Made by a program: the position numbers and the translations under genes. Below are positions 50,240-59,130 of a stretch of DNA of 64,000 nt, piece after piece. The stretch spans positions 186,001 to 250,000 of the forward strand of contig NZ_CP083590.1 of assembly GCF_020099395.1 (NCBI RefSeq). The letters are read 5' to 3'. The notes beneath the pieces are model-generated. The model worked only from the letters and a program-made list of their open reading frames with translations, made no database searches and was not told the origin of the DNA. The stretch's first letter is position 1. The number at the start of each line of letters is the position of its first letter. Source of the stretch: Streptomyces mobaraensis (GTDB lineage Bacteria > Actinomycetota > Actinomycetes > Streptomycetales > Streptomycetaceae).

Positions 50240-51088
50240 ATGACCAGGTACGGAGACAGGAGGGCCGTCGTCCTCGGCGGTACGACGGGGCTGGGCCTGG
50301 CCGTCGCCAAACGGCTCGTCGAAGGTGGGGCGCGGGTCCTGCTGACCGGCCGGGCGCGGAGCGAGGAGCTCGCCGCGGCCGCCGCCGAACTCGGCCCGCG
50401 GGCCCGGGTCGTCGGGACCGGCCCGGCCGGTGCCGCCGCGTCACCGGAGGCACTGGCCCCCGTCGTGGCGGGCGCGCTCGGCTCCGTCGACTTCCTCTTC
50501 GTCCACGCCGGCCCGGCGGACCCGCTCTGCGCGACGGGCGGGCACGGCGCTCCGGCCGCGGCGCCGGTCCGGAGCGCCTGCCGCACCGTACGGGCCCTGC
50601 TCCCGTTGGTCCACGACGGCGGCGCGGTCGTCTTCACCGCCGCGGCCCTGCCCGCCCTCGCCCTCGTCGTGCCCTCCGCGCCGGACGGCGAGCCGGTGGC
50701 GGAGGCGGATGGCGGGCCGTGGTCCTGTGCCCGGTCACTGGCCACCGAACTCGCCGACAGCGGCATCCGCGTCAACGCCGTCGCGCCCGGCCTGATCTCC
50801 CTGCCGGGCGGCGGAGGCGCGGCCGGCAGGGTCGCCGGGGAGCGCGTGCCGATGCGGCGCCCCGGCACCGTCGACGAAGTGGCCCGCGCCGCGCTCTTCC
50901 TGGCGGCGGAGGCCACGTACACGACGGGCGCCGAGCTCACCGTCGACGGCGGGCTCGGCCGGGCGGCCGGGCGCGGAGCGGCTACCGGTCCGCCGTGTCC
51001 CCGGCCTCCGGACGACGGCACACGGGAGGACCGCCTCGCGGAATGCCGTCCGCCGCTCACCGCACCACCACCAGCCGAGCCCTTGTAG
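50240..51088 (+). CDS. SDR-fold protein lacking the usual Tyr-x3-Lys
   Basis: A 282-residue protein with the Rossmann signature of short-chain dehydrogenases (GGTTGLGLAVAK), the conserved GIRVNAVAPG and a terminal GAELTVDGG. In the place where the catalytic YxxxK normally precedes the ARSLATELA helix, the sequence is Pro/Gly/Ala-rich, with no Tyr or Lys; the NAG motif is HAG. A catalytic oxidoreductase role is therefore doubtful. About 30 extra residues follow the usual C-terminus. ATG at 50240 follows GGAGGAG. The MFS gene starts 55 bp later in the same direction. Confidence 0.87.
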   Translation: MTRYGDRRAVVLGGTTGLGLAVAKRLVEGGARVLLTGRARSEELAAAAAELGPRARVVGTGPAGAAASPEALAPVVAGALGSVDFLFVHAGPADPLCATGGHGAPAAAPVRSACRTVRALLPLVHDGGAVVFTAAALPALALVVPSAPDGEPVAEADGGPWSCARSLATELADSGIRVNAVAPGLISLPGGGGAAGRVAGERVPMRRPGTVDEVARAALFLAAEATYTTGAELTVDGGLGRAAGRGAATGPPCPRPPDDGTREDRLAECRPPLTAPPPAEPL

Positions 51089-51143
51089 ACCTCGCCTCCG
51101 CATCCCGAATCACCCGGCGTAAGAGAGAGTTGGGACCCCCATC

Positions 51144-52379
51144 ATGCGCACCGCAGACCGGACGTCCTCGTCCCCCACCCGTTCCACCACCACCGATGCC
51201 ACCGCCCCGAGCCGAAAACTGCCGCTCCTGGCCCTGCTCGCCCTCGCCACGGCCGTCTTCATCACCAGCCTGACGGAGACGCTGCCGGCCGGTCTGCTGC
51301 CCGCGATGAGCGGTGACCTGGGCGTGAGCGAGTCGGCGACGGGCCAGACCATCACCGTCTACGCGATCGGAACGTTCCTGACGGCGATTCCCCTGACGGC
51401 GGCCACGGCGGGGTGGCGGCGGAAGCGCCTGTTGCTGACGTCGATGGCGGGGTTCGCCGTCGCGAACACGGTCACCGCCGTCTCGTCGGACTACGCCCTG
51501 ACCATGGCGGCCCGCGCCGTGGCCGGTGTGGCCGCGGGGCTGGCCTGGGCGCTGCTCGTCGGGTACGCGCGCCGCATGGCGCCCGCCCGGCTGGAGGGGA
51601 AGGCGATAGCGATCGCGATGGCGGGCATTCCGGTGGCCCTCTCCCTGGGGGTCCCCGCGGGCACGTTCCTCGGCAAGGCCCTCGGCTGGCGGGTGGCCTT
51701 CCTGGCCATGACCGCGCTCACCGTGGTCGTCCTCGGCTGGATCGCCGCGACGGTTCCTGACTACGCCGGCCGGGAACCCGGCGCCCGCGTCCCGATGCTG
51801 CGGGTGCTGAAGGTACCCGGAGTGACTCCCGCCCTGTTCGTCACCACGGTCTTCGTCCTGGCCCACACCATCCTCTACGCCTACATCGCCACCTTCCTCG
51901 ACCACCTGGGGATGGGTGGTTCGGCCGACTTGGTCCTCCTGGACTTCGGCATCGCCTCGCTGGTCGGCATCTGGTTCGTCGGCACCCACATCCACCGCCG
52001 GCTGCGGACCCTCACCCTCGCCTCCACTCTCCTGGTCGCCGCGGCCGCCGCCGGCTTCGCCCTCTTCTCCGGCAGCCCGGCCCTCGTCTACGTCGCGGCC
52101 GCCCTGTGGGGCCTGGGCTGGGGCGGTGTGCCGACCCTCCTGCAGACCGCCGTGGGCCAGGCCGGCGGCGCATCGGCGGACGCCGCGCAGGCGCTGCTGG
52201 TCACCCTCTGGAACGTGGCGATGGCGGCCGGCGGGGTCGTCGGCGGCCTCCTCCTGGACGGGCTCGGCCACCTCTCGCTGCCGTGGTCGGTCCTCCTCCT
52301 GCTGGTGCCGGTGTTCGCCGTGGTGGCCGCCGCCCGCGTCCACGGGTTCCCCGCACAGCGCGCGGACGGTGCCGTCTGA
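51144..52379 (+). CDS. MFS exporter, AraJ-like (DHA1, 12-TM type)
   Basis: A 411-residue membrane transporter with the DHA1 pattern: TETLPAGLLPAMSGDLGVSE, ITVYAIGTFLTAIPLTA and ARAVAGVAAGLAWALLVGYA. Members export sugars or drugs in antiport. It lies directly after the SDR-like gene and opposite the SARP, so it is a candidate for SARP control. The first 24 residues are Ser/Thr-rich and uncharacteristic; an internal start is possible. Confidence 0.9.
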   Translation: MRTADRTSSSPTRSTTTDATAPSRKLPLLALLALATAVFITSLTETLPAGLLPAMSGDLGVSESATGQTITVYAIGTFLTAIPLTAATAGWRRKRLLLTSMAGFAVANTVTAVSSDYALTMAARAVAGVAAGLAWALLVGYARRMAPARLEGKAIAIAMAGIPVALSLGVPAGTFLGKALGWRVAFLAMTALTVVVLGWIAATVPDYAGREPGARVPMLRVLKVPGVTPALFVTTVFVLAHTILYAYIATFLDHLGMGGSADLVLLDFGIASLVGIWFVGTHIHRRLRTLTLASTLLVAAAAAGFALFSGSPALVYVAAALWGLGWGGVPTLLQTAVGQAGGASADAAQALLVTLWNVAMAAGGVVGGLLLDGLGHLSLPWSVLLLLVPVFAVVAAARVHGFPAQRADGAV

Positions 52380-52655
52380 CCCACTCCCGGCCCCCGGGCC
52401 CATCCCGCCCCGCGGCCCCGGGACGGCGGGGACGACGGCGGAGGGCGCAGTGGTCGTCGCGGTGGGAATCCGCGCCGCGCCTTCCGGGCCTGAGCCGGAT
52501 GCGCCGGCCCGGACGCGGGCCGCGCGGCGGCGAATCGGCCGCGCGTCTCGCGCCGCGGAGGGCCGAGGCGGCCGCGCGGCCGGAATGAGCGGGGCTTCGC
52601 CGGCCGGGTGGGCCGAAACGGCAGACCCGCCGCGCCCCGGCCCGCCGACCGCCGG

Positions 52656-52994
52656 TCAGTCGGGAGGCGCCGCCCCGGGCAGGTCGCTGACGAAGTCCAG
52701 CCACTGCCGGATGGTCCACACGACGAAGCGGGAGCGGTCGGTGGACATCCGCAGCCACACCTCGTCGCCCCCGGGCATGAGGGCCACCTCCAGGTGCGGC
52801 TCCTCCCAGGTGCCCATCGGGTACATCCACTCGATGCCGTCGGGCCAGACGCGCATCGCCACCGTGCGCACGCTCAGCGCCGCGGCCAAGGCGTCCAGGG
52901 CCGCGCGCGGTATGCGCACCTCCGCCCGCTCGGGTCCGAACACGGTCAACGGCCCTCCGTCCCGCGGTGAGACGCGTCCGCTCACCGTGCCCAC
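52656..52994 (-). CDS. Unknown 112-residue protein
   Basis: A short soluble protein, with RIPRAALDALAAALSV, a Trp-rich middle (MRVWPDGIEWMYPMGTWEEP) and VWTIRQWLDFVSDLP at the end. I recognise no family. The GTG at 52994 lacks a clear ribosome site. Its codon use is normal for the region and it is convergent with the MFS gene. Confidence 0.65.
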   Translation of the reverse strand: MGTVSGRVSPRDGGPLTVFGPERAEVRIPRAALDALAAALSVRTVAMRVWPDGIEWMYPMGTWEEPHLEVALMPGGDEVWLRMSTDRSRFVVWTIRQWLDFVSDLPGAAPPD

Positions 52995-53062
52995 ACTCTG
53001 TCAAAGGGTGCGGGGCGATGTCAGTACGGCGGGACTTCGGCACCGGAGAACCGGCACCCGAA

Positions 53063-53089
53063 AGGGCCGGCCCTGAACGGGCCGGCCCT
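53063..53089 (-). terminator. Hairpin after the GlsB-like gene
   Basis: AGGGCCGGCCC (53063-53073) and GGGCCGGCCCT (53079-53089) pair perfectly around a 5-base loop. It lies about 75 bp past the GlsB-type stop on the leftward strand. Confidence 0.75.
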
Positions 53090-53163
53090 CATGCGACAGG
53101 CACCGCCGACGTCACGCGTCCGCTCCTGCCGCGCCCGGGTACGCCCCGGGCCTCACGCCCGGG

Positions 53164-53454
53164 TCAAGCGTGCGAGTGGCGGCCGTGCCCGTGTCCGCTC
53201 CGGCCGGTGAAGACCCGGTAGAGCGCCAGGATGATGACGGAACCGACGATCGCGGCGATCCACGTGGACAGGTGGAAGAAGCCGTTGATCGACTCCACGC
53301 CGAAGATCACCTTGCCGAGGAAGCCGCCCAGCAGCCCGCCGACGACACCGATCAGCATGGTCACCAGCACACCGCCGGGATCCTTGCCCGGCATCAGGGC
53401 CTTGGCGATGGCTCCGGCCAGCAGACCGATGACGACCCACGCGAGAATTCCCAT
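53164..53454 (-). CDS. GlsB/YeaQ/YmgE-family membrane protein
   Basis: A 96-residue protein with three membrane segments and the family pattern GILAWVVIGLLAGAIAK, PGKDPGG and GVVGGLLGGFLG. These proteins are linked to stress responses, with no known catalytic role. It ends in a His-rich tail (GHGHGRHSHA). ATG at 53454 has GGAGGG upstream. Much longer in-frame extensions on this strand are not protein-like. Confidence 0.92.
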   Translation of the reverse strand: MGILAWVVIGLLAGAIAKALMPGKDPGGVLVTMLIGVVGGLLGGFLGKVIFGVESINGFFHLSTWIAAIVGSVIILALYRVFTGRSGHGHGRHSHA

Positions 53455-53624
53455 GATGTGTCCCTCCTTGGTCGGTGCTGCATGGCGCTTAACCTGCTGA
53501 TTCGCCCGCAAACACCGTGCGCCGGCCAAGTCGTCGGCATGTCCGGTCCCGCTCTTCCCCGGGACGACGGTCCGCGTCCCGCACCGGGCCTGCCCGCTGC
53601 CGCGCGCCGCCCGCGCCCGACACA

Positions 53625-53657
53625 GCGTCAGCGCACCGTCAGCGCACGGTCGGCGCA
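53625..53657. promoter_or_regulatory. Three 11-bp direct repeats upstream of the chitinase
   Basis: GCGTCAGCGCA, CCGTCAGCGCA and CGGTCGGCGCA follow each other without spacers. The 11-bp period and the CCGTCAGCG core are the same as in the candidate SARP site at 50100-50128. Confidence 0.5.
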
Positions 53658-53691
53658 TTGGTCCGCACCTATTGACGCACTGGTCTAGTCC
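53657..53691 (+). promoter_or_regulatory. DasR-like element (dre) and chitinase promoter repeats
   Basis: ACTGGTCTAGTCC (53679-53691) closely matches the known DasR site consensus ACTGGTCTAGACCA. A weaker copy, ATTGGTCCGCACC (53657-53669), lies 22 bases upstream. Streptomyces chitinase promoters are known for such direct repeats. DasR control by N-acetylglucosamine is likely. Confidence 0.7.
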
Positions 53692-53802
53692 TTTTAACCT
53701 CTGCCACACCTCCGAGGAGTACGGCCCGCCGGTGCGCGCACACCCCGGGCCACGGCACGGCACCCCCCACCCGCTCCACGAGCCCCCACTGGAGGACCGA
53801 TC

Positions 53803-56259
53803 GTGTTGTTCCGAGACCTGCTGCCTCTGGGCAGACCCCCGGGCGGACCCTGTACCGGCACTCGCGCTACCGGCACCCGCGGCACCGGCACCCGCGCGCG
53901 CCGCGGCGCCGCCGTCGCCGCCGCGGGCGCCGCCCTGGCCGGGCTGCTGGCCGCCACGCTGCAGACGGGGTCCTCCTCGGCCGCCGAGGACCACGCCGCC
54001 TGCCGCCCCGACGGCCTCTACGCGACGCCCGGCGTCGACGTGCCCTACTGCACCGTCTACGACACCGCCGGCCGCGAGAAGATGGGCGCGGACCACCAGC
54101 GCCGCGTCATCGGCTACTTCACCGGCTGGCGCACCGGCAAGGACGGCACCCCGGCGTACCTCGCCTCCGACATCCCCTGGGACAAGGTCACCCACCTCAA
54201 CTACGCCTTCGCGCACGTCGGCCCGGACGACCGGATCTCCGTCGGCGCGGACGGCGCGGACAATCCGGCCACCGGGATGACCTGGCCGGGCGTCAAGGGC
54301 GCGGAGATGGACCCGGACCTCCCCTACAAGGGCCACTTCAACCTCCTGAACAAGTTCAAGAAGCAGCACCCGCAGGTGAAGACCCTGATATCCGTCGGCG
54401 GCTGGGCCGAGACCGGCGGCTACATCGACGAGAACGGCAAGCGGGTCGACTCGGGCGGCTTCTACAAGACGGCGACCAACGCCGACGGCTCGGTCAACCA
54501 GCAGGGCATCGACACCTTCGCCGACTCCGCGGTCGCGTTCGTCCGGAAGTACGGCTTCAACGGCGTCGACATCGACTACGAGTACCCGACGTCGATGAAG
54601 GACGCCGGACACCCCAAGGACTGGCCCCTCGCCAACGCCCGGCGCGGCGGCCTCAACAAGGGCTACGCGGCGCTGATGAAGACCCTCCGCGAGCGGCTCG
54701 ACCGGGCCGGGGCGGCCGACGGCCGGCACTACCTGCTGTCCGTCGCCGCGCCCTCCTCCGGCTACCTGCTGCGCGGCATGGAGACGTACCAGAGCACGAA
54801 GTACCTGGACTACGTCAACATCATGTCCTACGACCTGCACGGCGCGTGGAACGAGTTCGTCGGCCCCAACGCCGCGCTGTACGACGACGGCAAGGACGCC
54901 GAACTCGCCAAGTGGGGCGTCTACACCACCCCGCAGTACGGCGGCATCGGCTACCTCAACGCCGACTGGGCGTACCACTACTTCCGCGGCGCGCTGCCCG
55001 CCGGCCGGATCAATCTCGGGCTGCCGTACTACACGCGCGGCTGGAAGAACGTCACGGGCGGCACCGACGGCCTGTGGGGAACGGCCAAGGCGACGACGTG
55101 CCCGGCCGGTTCGGGGCTCACCACCTGCGGCGACGGCGCCGTCGGCATCGACAACCTGTGGCACGACAAGGACGACGACGGCAAGGAGTCCCCGGCCGGA
55201 TCCAACCCCATGTGGCACGCCAAGAACCTGGAGAAGGGCATCGCCGGGGACTACCTGACGAAGTACGGCTTCCCGGCCGGCACCAAGCCCACCGGCACCT
55301 ACGCCCGCGAGTACGACGCGACCCTGACCGCGCCCTGGCTGTGGAACGCCGACAAGAAGGTGTTCCTCTCCACGGAGGACGAGCAGTCCGTCAAGGCCAA
55401 GGCGCAGTACGTGGTGGACAAGGGCCTCGGCGGCACCATGATCTGGGAGCTCGCGGGCGACTACGGATGGAACGCCGCCAAGAACCAGTACGAGCCGGGC
55501 GACACCCTGACGTCCGTCATGAACGACGCCTTCAAGTCCGCGCCCGCGTACGGTGCCCGGCGCGCGACGACCGCCCTGCCCGACCAGGCCCTCGACGTCG
55601 ACGTCGCCTTCACCGACTTCCCCCTCGGCGACAGCAACTACCCCATCAACCCCAAGGTCCGCATCACCAATCGGACGAAGACCACACTGCCGGGCGGCAC
55701 CGAGTTCCAGTTCGACTACGCCAACTCGGCGCCGGGGAACGCCCGGGACCAGTCCGGGTGGGGGCTGCGGGTCATCCGCAGCGACCACACCGCACCCAAT
55801 AACATCGGCGGCCTCAAGGGCGACTACAACCGGGCGTCCGTGAAGCTCCCGGCCTCGCAGCCGCTCGCGCCCGGCGCCACCGCCGTGCTCGACCTCGTCT
55901 ACTACCTGCCGACGTCCACGCCGTCCAACTGGACCGTGAGCTTCGGTGGGAAGACCTGGGCGCTGGCCGGCGACCTGACGCGCGGCACGACCGTGACCGA
56001 CCCGGGCGGCCCCTCCCCCACCCCGACCAGCACCCCGACGGCCACGCCCACCGGCACCCCCACCGGCGGCCCGAGCCCGACCGCGACCCCGACGGGCGGC
56101 ACCTGCACCGCGCCGACCTGGGACAAGGGGGCGGTCTACAACGGCGGTGCGACCGTCTCCTGGAAGGCGCACTCCTGGAAGGCCAAGTGGTGGACGCAGG
56201 GCGACGAGCCCGGCACCACCGGCGAGTGGGGGGTCTGGCAGGACCTCGGCGCCTGCTGA
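53803..56259 (+). CDS. Secreted GH18 chitinase with C-terminal CBM5/12-type domain
   Basis: An 818-residue exported enzyme that hydrolyses chitin. The N-terminus has an Arg/Thr/Gly-repeat stretch and a long hydrophobic signal segment (AAVAAAGAALAGLLAATL). The GH18 domain (about 100-575) shows SVGGW and the catalytic DxxDxDxE pattern in GVDIDYEYP. A beta-rich domain with Asn/Thr-rich sequence follows (about 590-730), then a Pro/Thr/Gly linker and a C-terminal chitin-binding module ending in WWTQGDEPG and WQDLGAC. GTG at 53803 has GGAGGA upstream. The upstream region holds dre-like repeats, so induction by chitin breakdown products is likely. Confidence 0.96.
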   Translation: MLFRDLLPLGRPPGGPCTGTRATGTRGTGTRARRGAAVAAAGAALAGLLAATLQTGSSSAAEDHAACRPDGLYATPGVDVPYCTVYDTAGREKMGADHQRRVIGYFTGWRTGKDGTPAYLASDIPWDKVTHLNYAFAHVGPDDRISVGADGADNPATGMTWPGVKGAEMDPDLPYKGHFNLLNKFKKQHPQVKTLISVGGWAETGGYIDENGKRVDSGGFYKTATNADGSVNQQGIDTFADSAVAFVRKYGFNGVDIDYEYPTSMKDAGHPKDWPLANARRGGLNKGYAALMKTLRERLDRAGAADGRHYLLSVAAPSSGYLLRGMETYQSTKYLDYVNIMSYDLHGAWNEFVGPNAALYDDGKDAELAKWGVYTTPQYGGIGYLNADWAYHYFRGALPAGRINLGLPYYTRGWKNVTGGTDGLWGTAKATTCPAGSGLTTCGDGAVGIDNLWHDKDDDGKESPAGSNPMWHAKNLEKGIAGDYLTKYGFPAGTKPTGTYAREYDATLTAPWLWNADKKVFLSTEDEQSVKAKAQYVVDKGLGGTMIWELAGDYGWNAAKNQYEPGDTLTSVMNDAFKSAPAYGARRATTALPDQALDVDVAFTDFPLGDSNYPINPKVRITNRTKTTLPGGTEFQFDYANSAPGNARDQSGWGLRVIRSDHTAPNNIGGLKGDYNRASVKLPASQPLAPGATAVLDLVYYLPTSTPSNWTVSFGGKTWALAGDLTRGTTVTDPGGPSPTPTSTPTATPTGTPTGGPSPTATPTGGTCTAPTWDKGAVYNGGATVSWKAHSWKAKWWTQGDEPGTTGEWGVWQDLGAC

Positions 56260-56286
56260 CCCTGCCCCCTCAACCCTTGATCCCGT

Positions 56287-56315
56287 CCCCCGGCGCGTCG
56301 CCCCACCGCCGGGGG
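56287..56315 (+). terminator. Hairpin after the GH18 chitinase
   Basis: CCCCCGGCG (56287-56295) pairs with CGCCGGGGG (56307-56315), about 28 bp past the chitinase stop. The rest of the interval to 56577 should hold the lectin promoter; I could not fix it. Confidence 0.65.
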
Positions 56316-56577
56316 GCGTTCGGCCGCGCCCGCAAGTCCCCCAGGCACCGGATCCTGTGGCCCATCCTGTGGTTCCGCCGTGGGGACGGCGCTCCCGGAC
56401 GGCCGGAACGTAACAGGCAACTTCCGGCGAACAGCCACTGGTTGGCCATGTCGACGGCGCGAACGCGTCAGATCGCACGCGCGTCCGGGCACCGTCCCCC
56501 GGCGTGGTGACAGACTCGGACGGCCGTCCCCGGCAGCAGCCGGAGGACGACCGATTCGGTGAAAGGAGCCCCTTGTC

Positions 56578-57042
56578 GTGAAGAAGAGGGTCAGTACGCT
56601 CCTCGTAACGGCCGCGCTCGCGACGTTGGCACTCGCGGGCCAGGCGGCCGCGGCACCCGCCGCGCACACCGCGGCCGACGGCGCGAGAGACACGTCCGCG
56701 GTGAGAGTCAAAGCCACCCGGATCCTTGAGGCGCCCGCGGTGCTGGAGCGGGGTCAGTCCTGGAGTTCGGACACGGCCACGCTGGTCATGCAGACGGACG
56801 GCAATCTCGTCGTCTACGACGAGTTCGGCCGGGCCCGCTGGAACACCGGTACCGTCAACCAGGGCTGGCACGCGGTCTTCCAGACCGACGGCAACTTCGT
56901 CGTCTACACCCGTTCCGGCAAGGCTGTTTGGGACTCCAAGACCGCCGGCCACCCGGGCTCCCGGCTCGCCGTCCAGGACGACGGCAACGTCGTGATCTAC
57001 GACGGCAGCCAGGCCGTCTGGAACACCCGCACCGCCCATTGA
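56578..57042 (+). CDS. Secreted bulb-type (D-mannose-binding) lectin-domain protein
   Basis: A 154-residue protein with a typical signal peptide (KKRVSTLLVTAALATLALAGQAAAA) and one B-lectin domain. The three mannose-site motifs of the QxDxNxVxY type are visible as QTDGNLVVY, QTDGNFVVY and QDDGNVVIY, which suggests three intact sites. GTG at 56578 follows AAGGAG. A role in binding mannose-containing polymers or cell walls outside the cell is likely by family. It follows the chitinase in the same direction but as a separate transcript. Confidence 0.93.
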   Translation: MKKRVSTLLVTAALATLALAGQAAAAPAAHTAADGARDTSAVRVKATRILEAPAVLERGQSWSSDTATLVMQTDGNLVVYDEFGRARWNTGTVNQGWHAVFQTDGNFVVYTRSGKAVWDSKTAGHPGSRLAVQDDGNVVIYDGSQAVWNTRTAH

Positions 57043-57063
57043 CCGCGGCTGCCGGCGGCCACC

Positions 57064-57108
57064 CCGACTCCCGCCCGGCGCCGGTCGCGCATCCGCGGCG
57101 GGAGTCGG
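57064..57108. terminator. Hairpin after the lectin gene
   Basis: CCGACTCCCGCC (57064-57075) pairs perfectly with GGCGGGAGTCGG (57097-57108). It lies between the lectin gene and the convergent MscS gene, closer to the lectin stop. Confidence 0.75.
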
Positions 57109-57211
57109 TCCCGGCCGCGGCCCGCGGCGAGGGCAGGCGGCGGCCGGGGACCGGTCGGGCCGGACCGGTTGCCTTCCCGGGCCCGGCCGACCGGCTGGAC
57201 GGGGAAGGAGG

Positions 57212-58339
57212 TCAGGGCCGGGGCGCCCGCCGGCCGCCCGCGCCCTCGGCCGGGGTGCGCGGGTGCGGGATCAGCGGATCGGCCTCGCCGCCCTGGAGGG
57301 ACACCGTGCGCGCGGGGGCCGGGATGCGGATGCCCTCGGCGCGGTAGCGCTGGTGCAGGCGCTTGATGAACTCGTGCTTGATGCGGTACTTGTCGCTGTA
57401 CTCGCCGACCCCGAGGATCACGGTGAATCCGATCCGGGAGTCGCCGAAGGTGTGGAAGCGCACGGCCGGTTCGTGGTCGGGCACGGCCCCGTCGACGTCC
57501 CGCATCACGCTCGCCACGACCTCGTTGGTGACCTTCTCCACGTGCTCCAGGTCGCTGTCGTAGCCGACGCCGACCTGCACGGTGACGGTCAGCGGCTGCT
57601 CGGGCCTGCTGAAGTTGGTCATATTGGTCCCGGCCAGCTGGGCGTTCGGGATGATGACCAGGTTGTTGGAGAGCTGCTCGACGACGGTGTTGCGCCAGTT
57701 GATGTCGACGACATAGCCCTCCTCACCGCTGCTGAGCCGGATGTAGTCGCCGGGCTGGACCGTCTTGGAGACCAGGATGTGCACCCCCGCGAAGAGGTTG
57801 GCCAGCGTGTCCCGCATGGCCAGGGCGATGGCCAGACCGCCGACGCCGAGGGCGGTGAGCAGCGGGGCTATGGAGATGCCGAGGGTCTCCAGGATGACCA
57901 GGAAGCCCATCGCCAGGACCGTGATGCGCGTGATGTTGACGAATATCGTGGCCTGGCCGGCCACTCCGGAGCGGGACTGCGTCACCGTCCGGATCAGGCC
58001 GCTGATCACCCGCGCCGCGGTGAAGGTGGCGCTGAGCATCACCACCGCCACCAGCGTCTGGTTGACGGTGTGTCGCACCTGGTGGTTCAGCGGCAGGGCC
58101 GCGGCACCCACGGCCACGCCGGCGGCCACCGCCGCGCAGGGGGCGAGGGTGCGCAGGATGTCGACGATGATGTCGTCGCCGATCCAGCGCGTCCGCAGGG
58201 CCCGTTCGCCGAGCCACCGCAGGATCACCCGCAGCAGCCCGGCCGCCAGCAGCCCGGCGACCACCGCGATGCCCGCGGTGATCGCGTCGTGCACCGTCAG
58301 ATCCCCGGTCACCGGCACCCTCCGCGGTTCCCGGACCAC
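57212..58339 (-). CDS. MscS-family mechanosensitive channel
   Basis: A 375-residue membrane protein with about four transmembrane segments. The last carries the MscS pore pattern ITALGVGGLAIALAMRDTLAN-like sequence (LLTALGVGGLAIALAMRD), followed by the beta domain (VQPGDYIRLSSGEEGYVVDI) and NNLVIIPNAQL. It releases solutes under low osmolarity. GTG at 58339 is used; a later GTG in VPVTGDLTVHD is possible. It is a single gene. Confidence 0.92.
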   Translation of the reverse strand: MVREPRRVPVTGDLTVHDAITAGIAVVAGLLAAGLLRVILRWLGERALRTRWIGDDIIVDILRTLAPCAAVAAGVAVGAAALPLNHQVRHTVNQTLVAVVMLSATFTAARVISGLIRTVTQSRSGVAGQATIFVNITRITVLAMGFLVILETLGISIAPLLTALGVGGLAIALAMRDTLANLFAGVHILVSKTVQPGDYIRLSSGEEGYVVDINWRNTVVEQLSNNLVIIPNAQLAGTNMTNFSRPEQPLTVTVQVGVGYDSDLEHVEKVTNEVVASVMRDVDGAVPDHEPAVRFHTFGDSRIGFTVILGVGEYSDKYRIKHEFIKRLHQRYRAEGIRIPAPARTVSLQGGEADPLIPHPRTPAEGAGGRRAPRP

Positions 58340-58616
58340 GCCCCGGCGGCGCCCCGCGCCACCGGCAGTCCGACACAGCCAACCGTCACTTCGTCCTACC
58401 TACCTGTCCGGAACGATCGTCAAAGCGCCAGGACACAGACATGACCCGGCACAAAACGCCATCCTGCACCACGGCCGGGACAGGTTCTGACCGGCCGTCA
58501 GGGCAAAGCCGATGACAAGCCATCAAACCGGACGCGCTGATTCGGCCGGATTCCGGAAGGGCGGGACGGAGGGGTGGGCCGGAAGGGCGGGACGGAAGGT
58601 GGCCGGAAAGACGGCG

Positions 58617-58648
58617 GGCCCGGCCCGGGAGGGGTCCCGGGCCGGGCC
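58617..58648 (-). terminator. Hairpin after the DUF5997 gene
   Basis: GGCCCGGCCCGGGA pairs with TCCCGGGCCGGGCC around a 4-base loop, 28 bp past the stop on the leftward strand. A GGAAGGGCGGGACGGA repeat lies just left of it. Confidence 0.8.
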
Positions 58649-58675
58649 TGCGGAGGTACGAAGGAGGAAAGGGGA

Positions 58676-59077
58676 TCAGGAACCGGCGGACTCGGCGGCG
58701 GCCCGCTGGGCGTCCCGCTCCTTGATCCGCTGCGCCTCCTTGCGGACCCCGGCCTGCGTCGCGCGCTCGCGCTCCAGCCACTCGGGCCGCTCCTGCTTCA
58801 GCGCCTCGATCTGCTCCGTGGTGAGCGCCTCGGTGACGCCGCCCCGGGCGAGGCCCGCGATGGAGACGCCGAGCTTCGCGGCGACTACCGGCCGGGGGTG
58901 CGGACCGTCGCGCCGCAGGTCCCGCAGCCACTCCGGCGGGTCGGCCTGGAGCGCGTTCAGCTCCTGGCGGGAGACCACACCCTCCCGGAACGAGGCGGGG
59001 GTGGCTTCCAGGTACACCCCCAGCTTCTTCGCCGCGGTAGCGGGCTTCATCGTCTGGGCGGTTTTGTGCGTGGTCAT
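58676..59077 (-). CDS. DUF5997-like small protein
   Basis: A 133-residue soluble protein with KPATAAKKLGVYLEATPASF near the start, EWLRDLRRDGPHPRPVVAAKLGVS in the middle, and a charged C-terminal helix. I associate this with DUF5997, an actinobacterial family of unknown function. ATG at 59077 is chosen because the in-frame sequence further upstream is not protein-like. It is divergent from the LysR-type effector-domain gene over 53 bp, a pairing I recall as recurrent in Streptomyces. Confidence 0.82.
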   Translation of the reverse strand: MTTHKTAQTMKPATAAKKLGVYLEATPASFREGVVSRQELNALQADPPEWLRDLRRDGPHPRPVVAAKLGVSIAGLARGGVTEALTTEQIEALKQERPEWLERERATQAGVRKEAQRIKERDAQRAAAESAGS

Positions 59078-59130
59078 GCGACCAAGGGTACGGGGCGATC
59101 GGCACGCTCCGTGACCGGTAACCTGGGCGG

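Noticed and set aside
53455..57039. A 1,291-codon minus-strand frame ending in the GlsB-like protein
   Set aside because: It runs antisense to the GH18 chitinase and lectin; only the last 96 codons look like protein.
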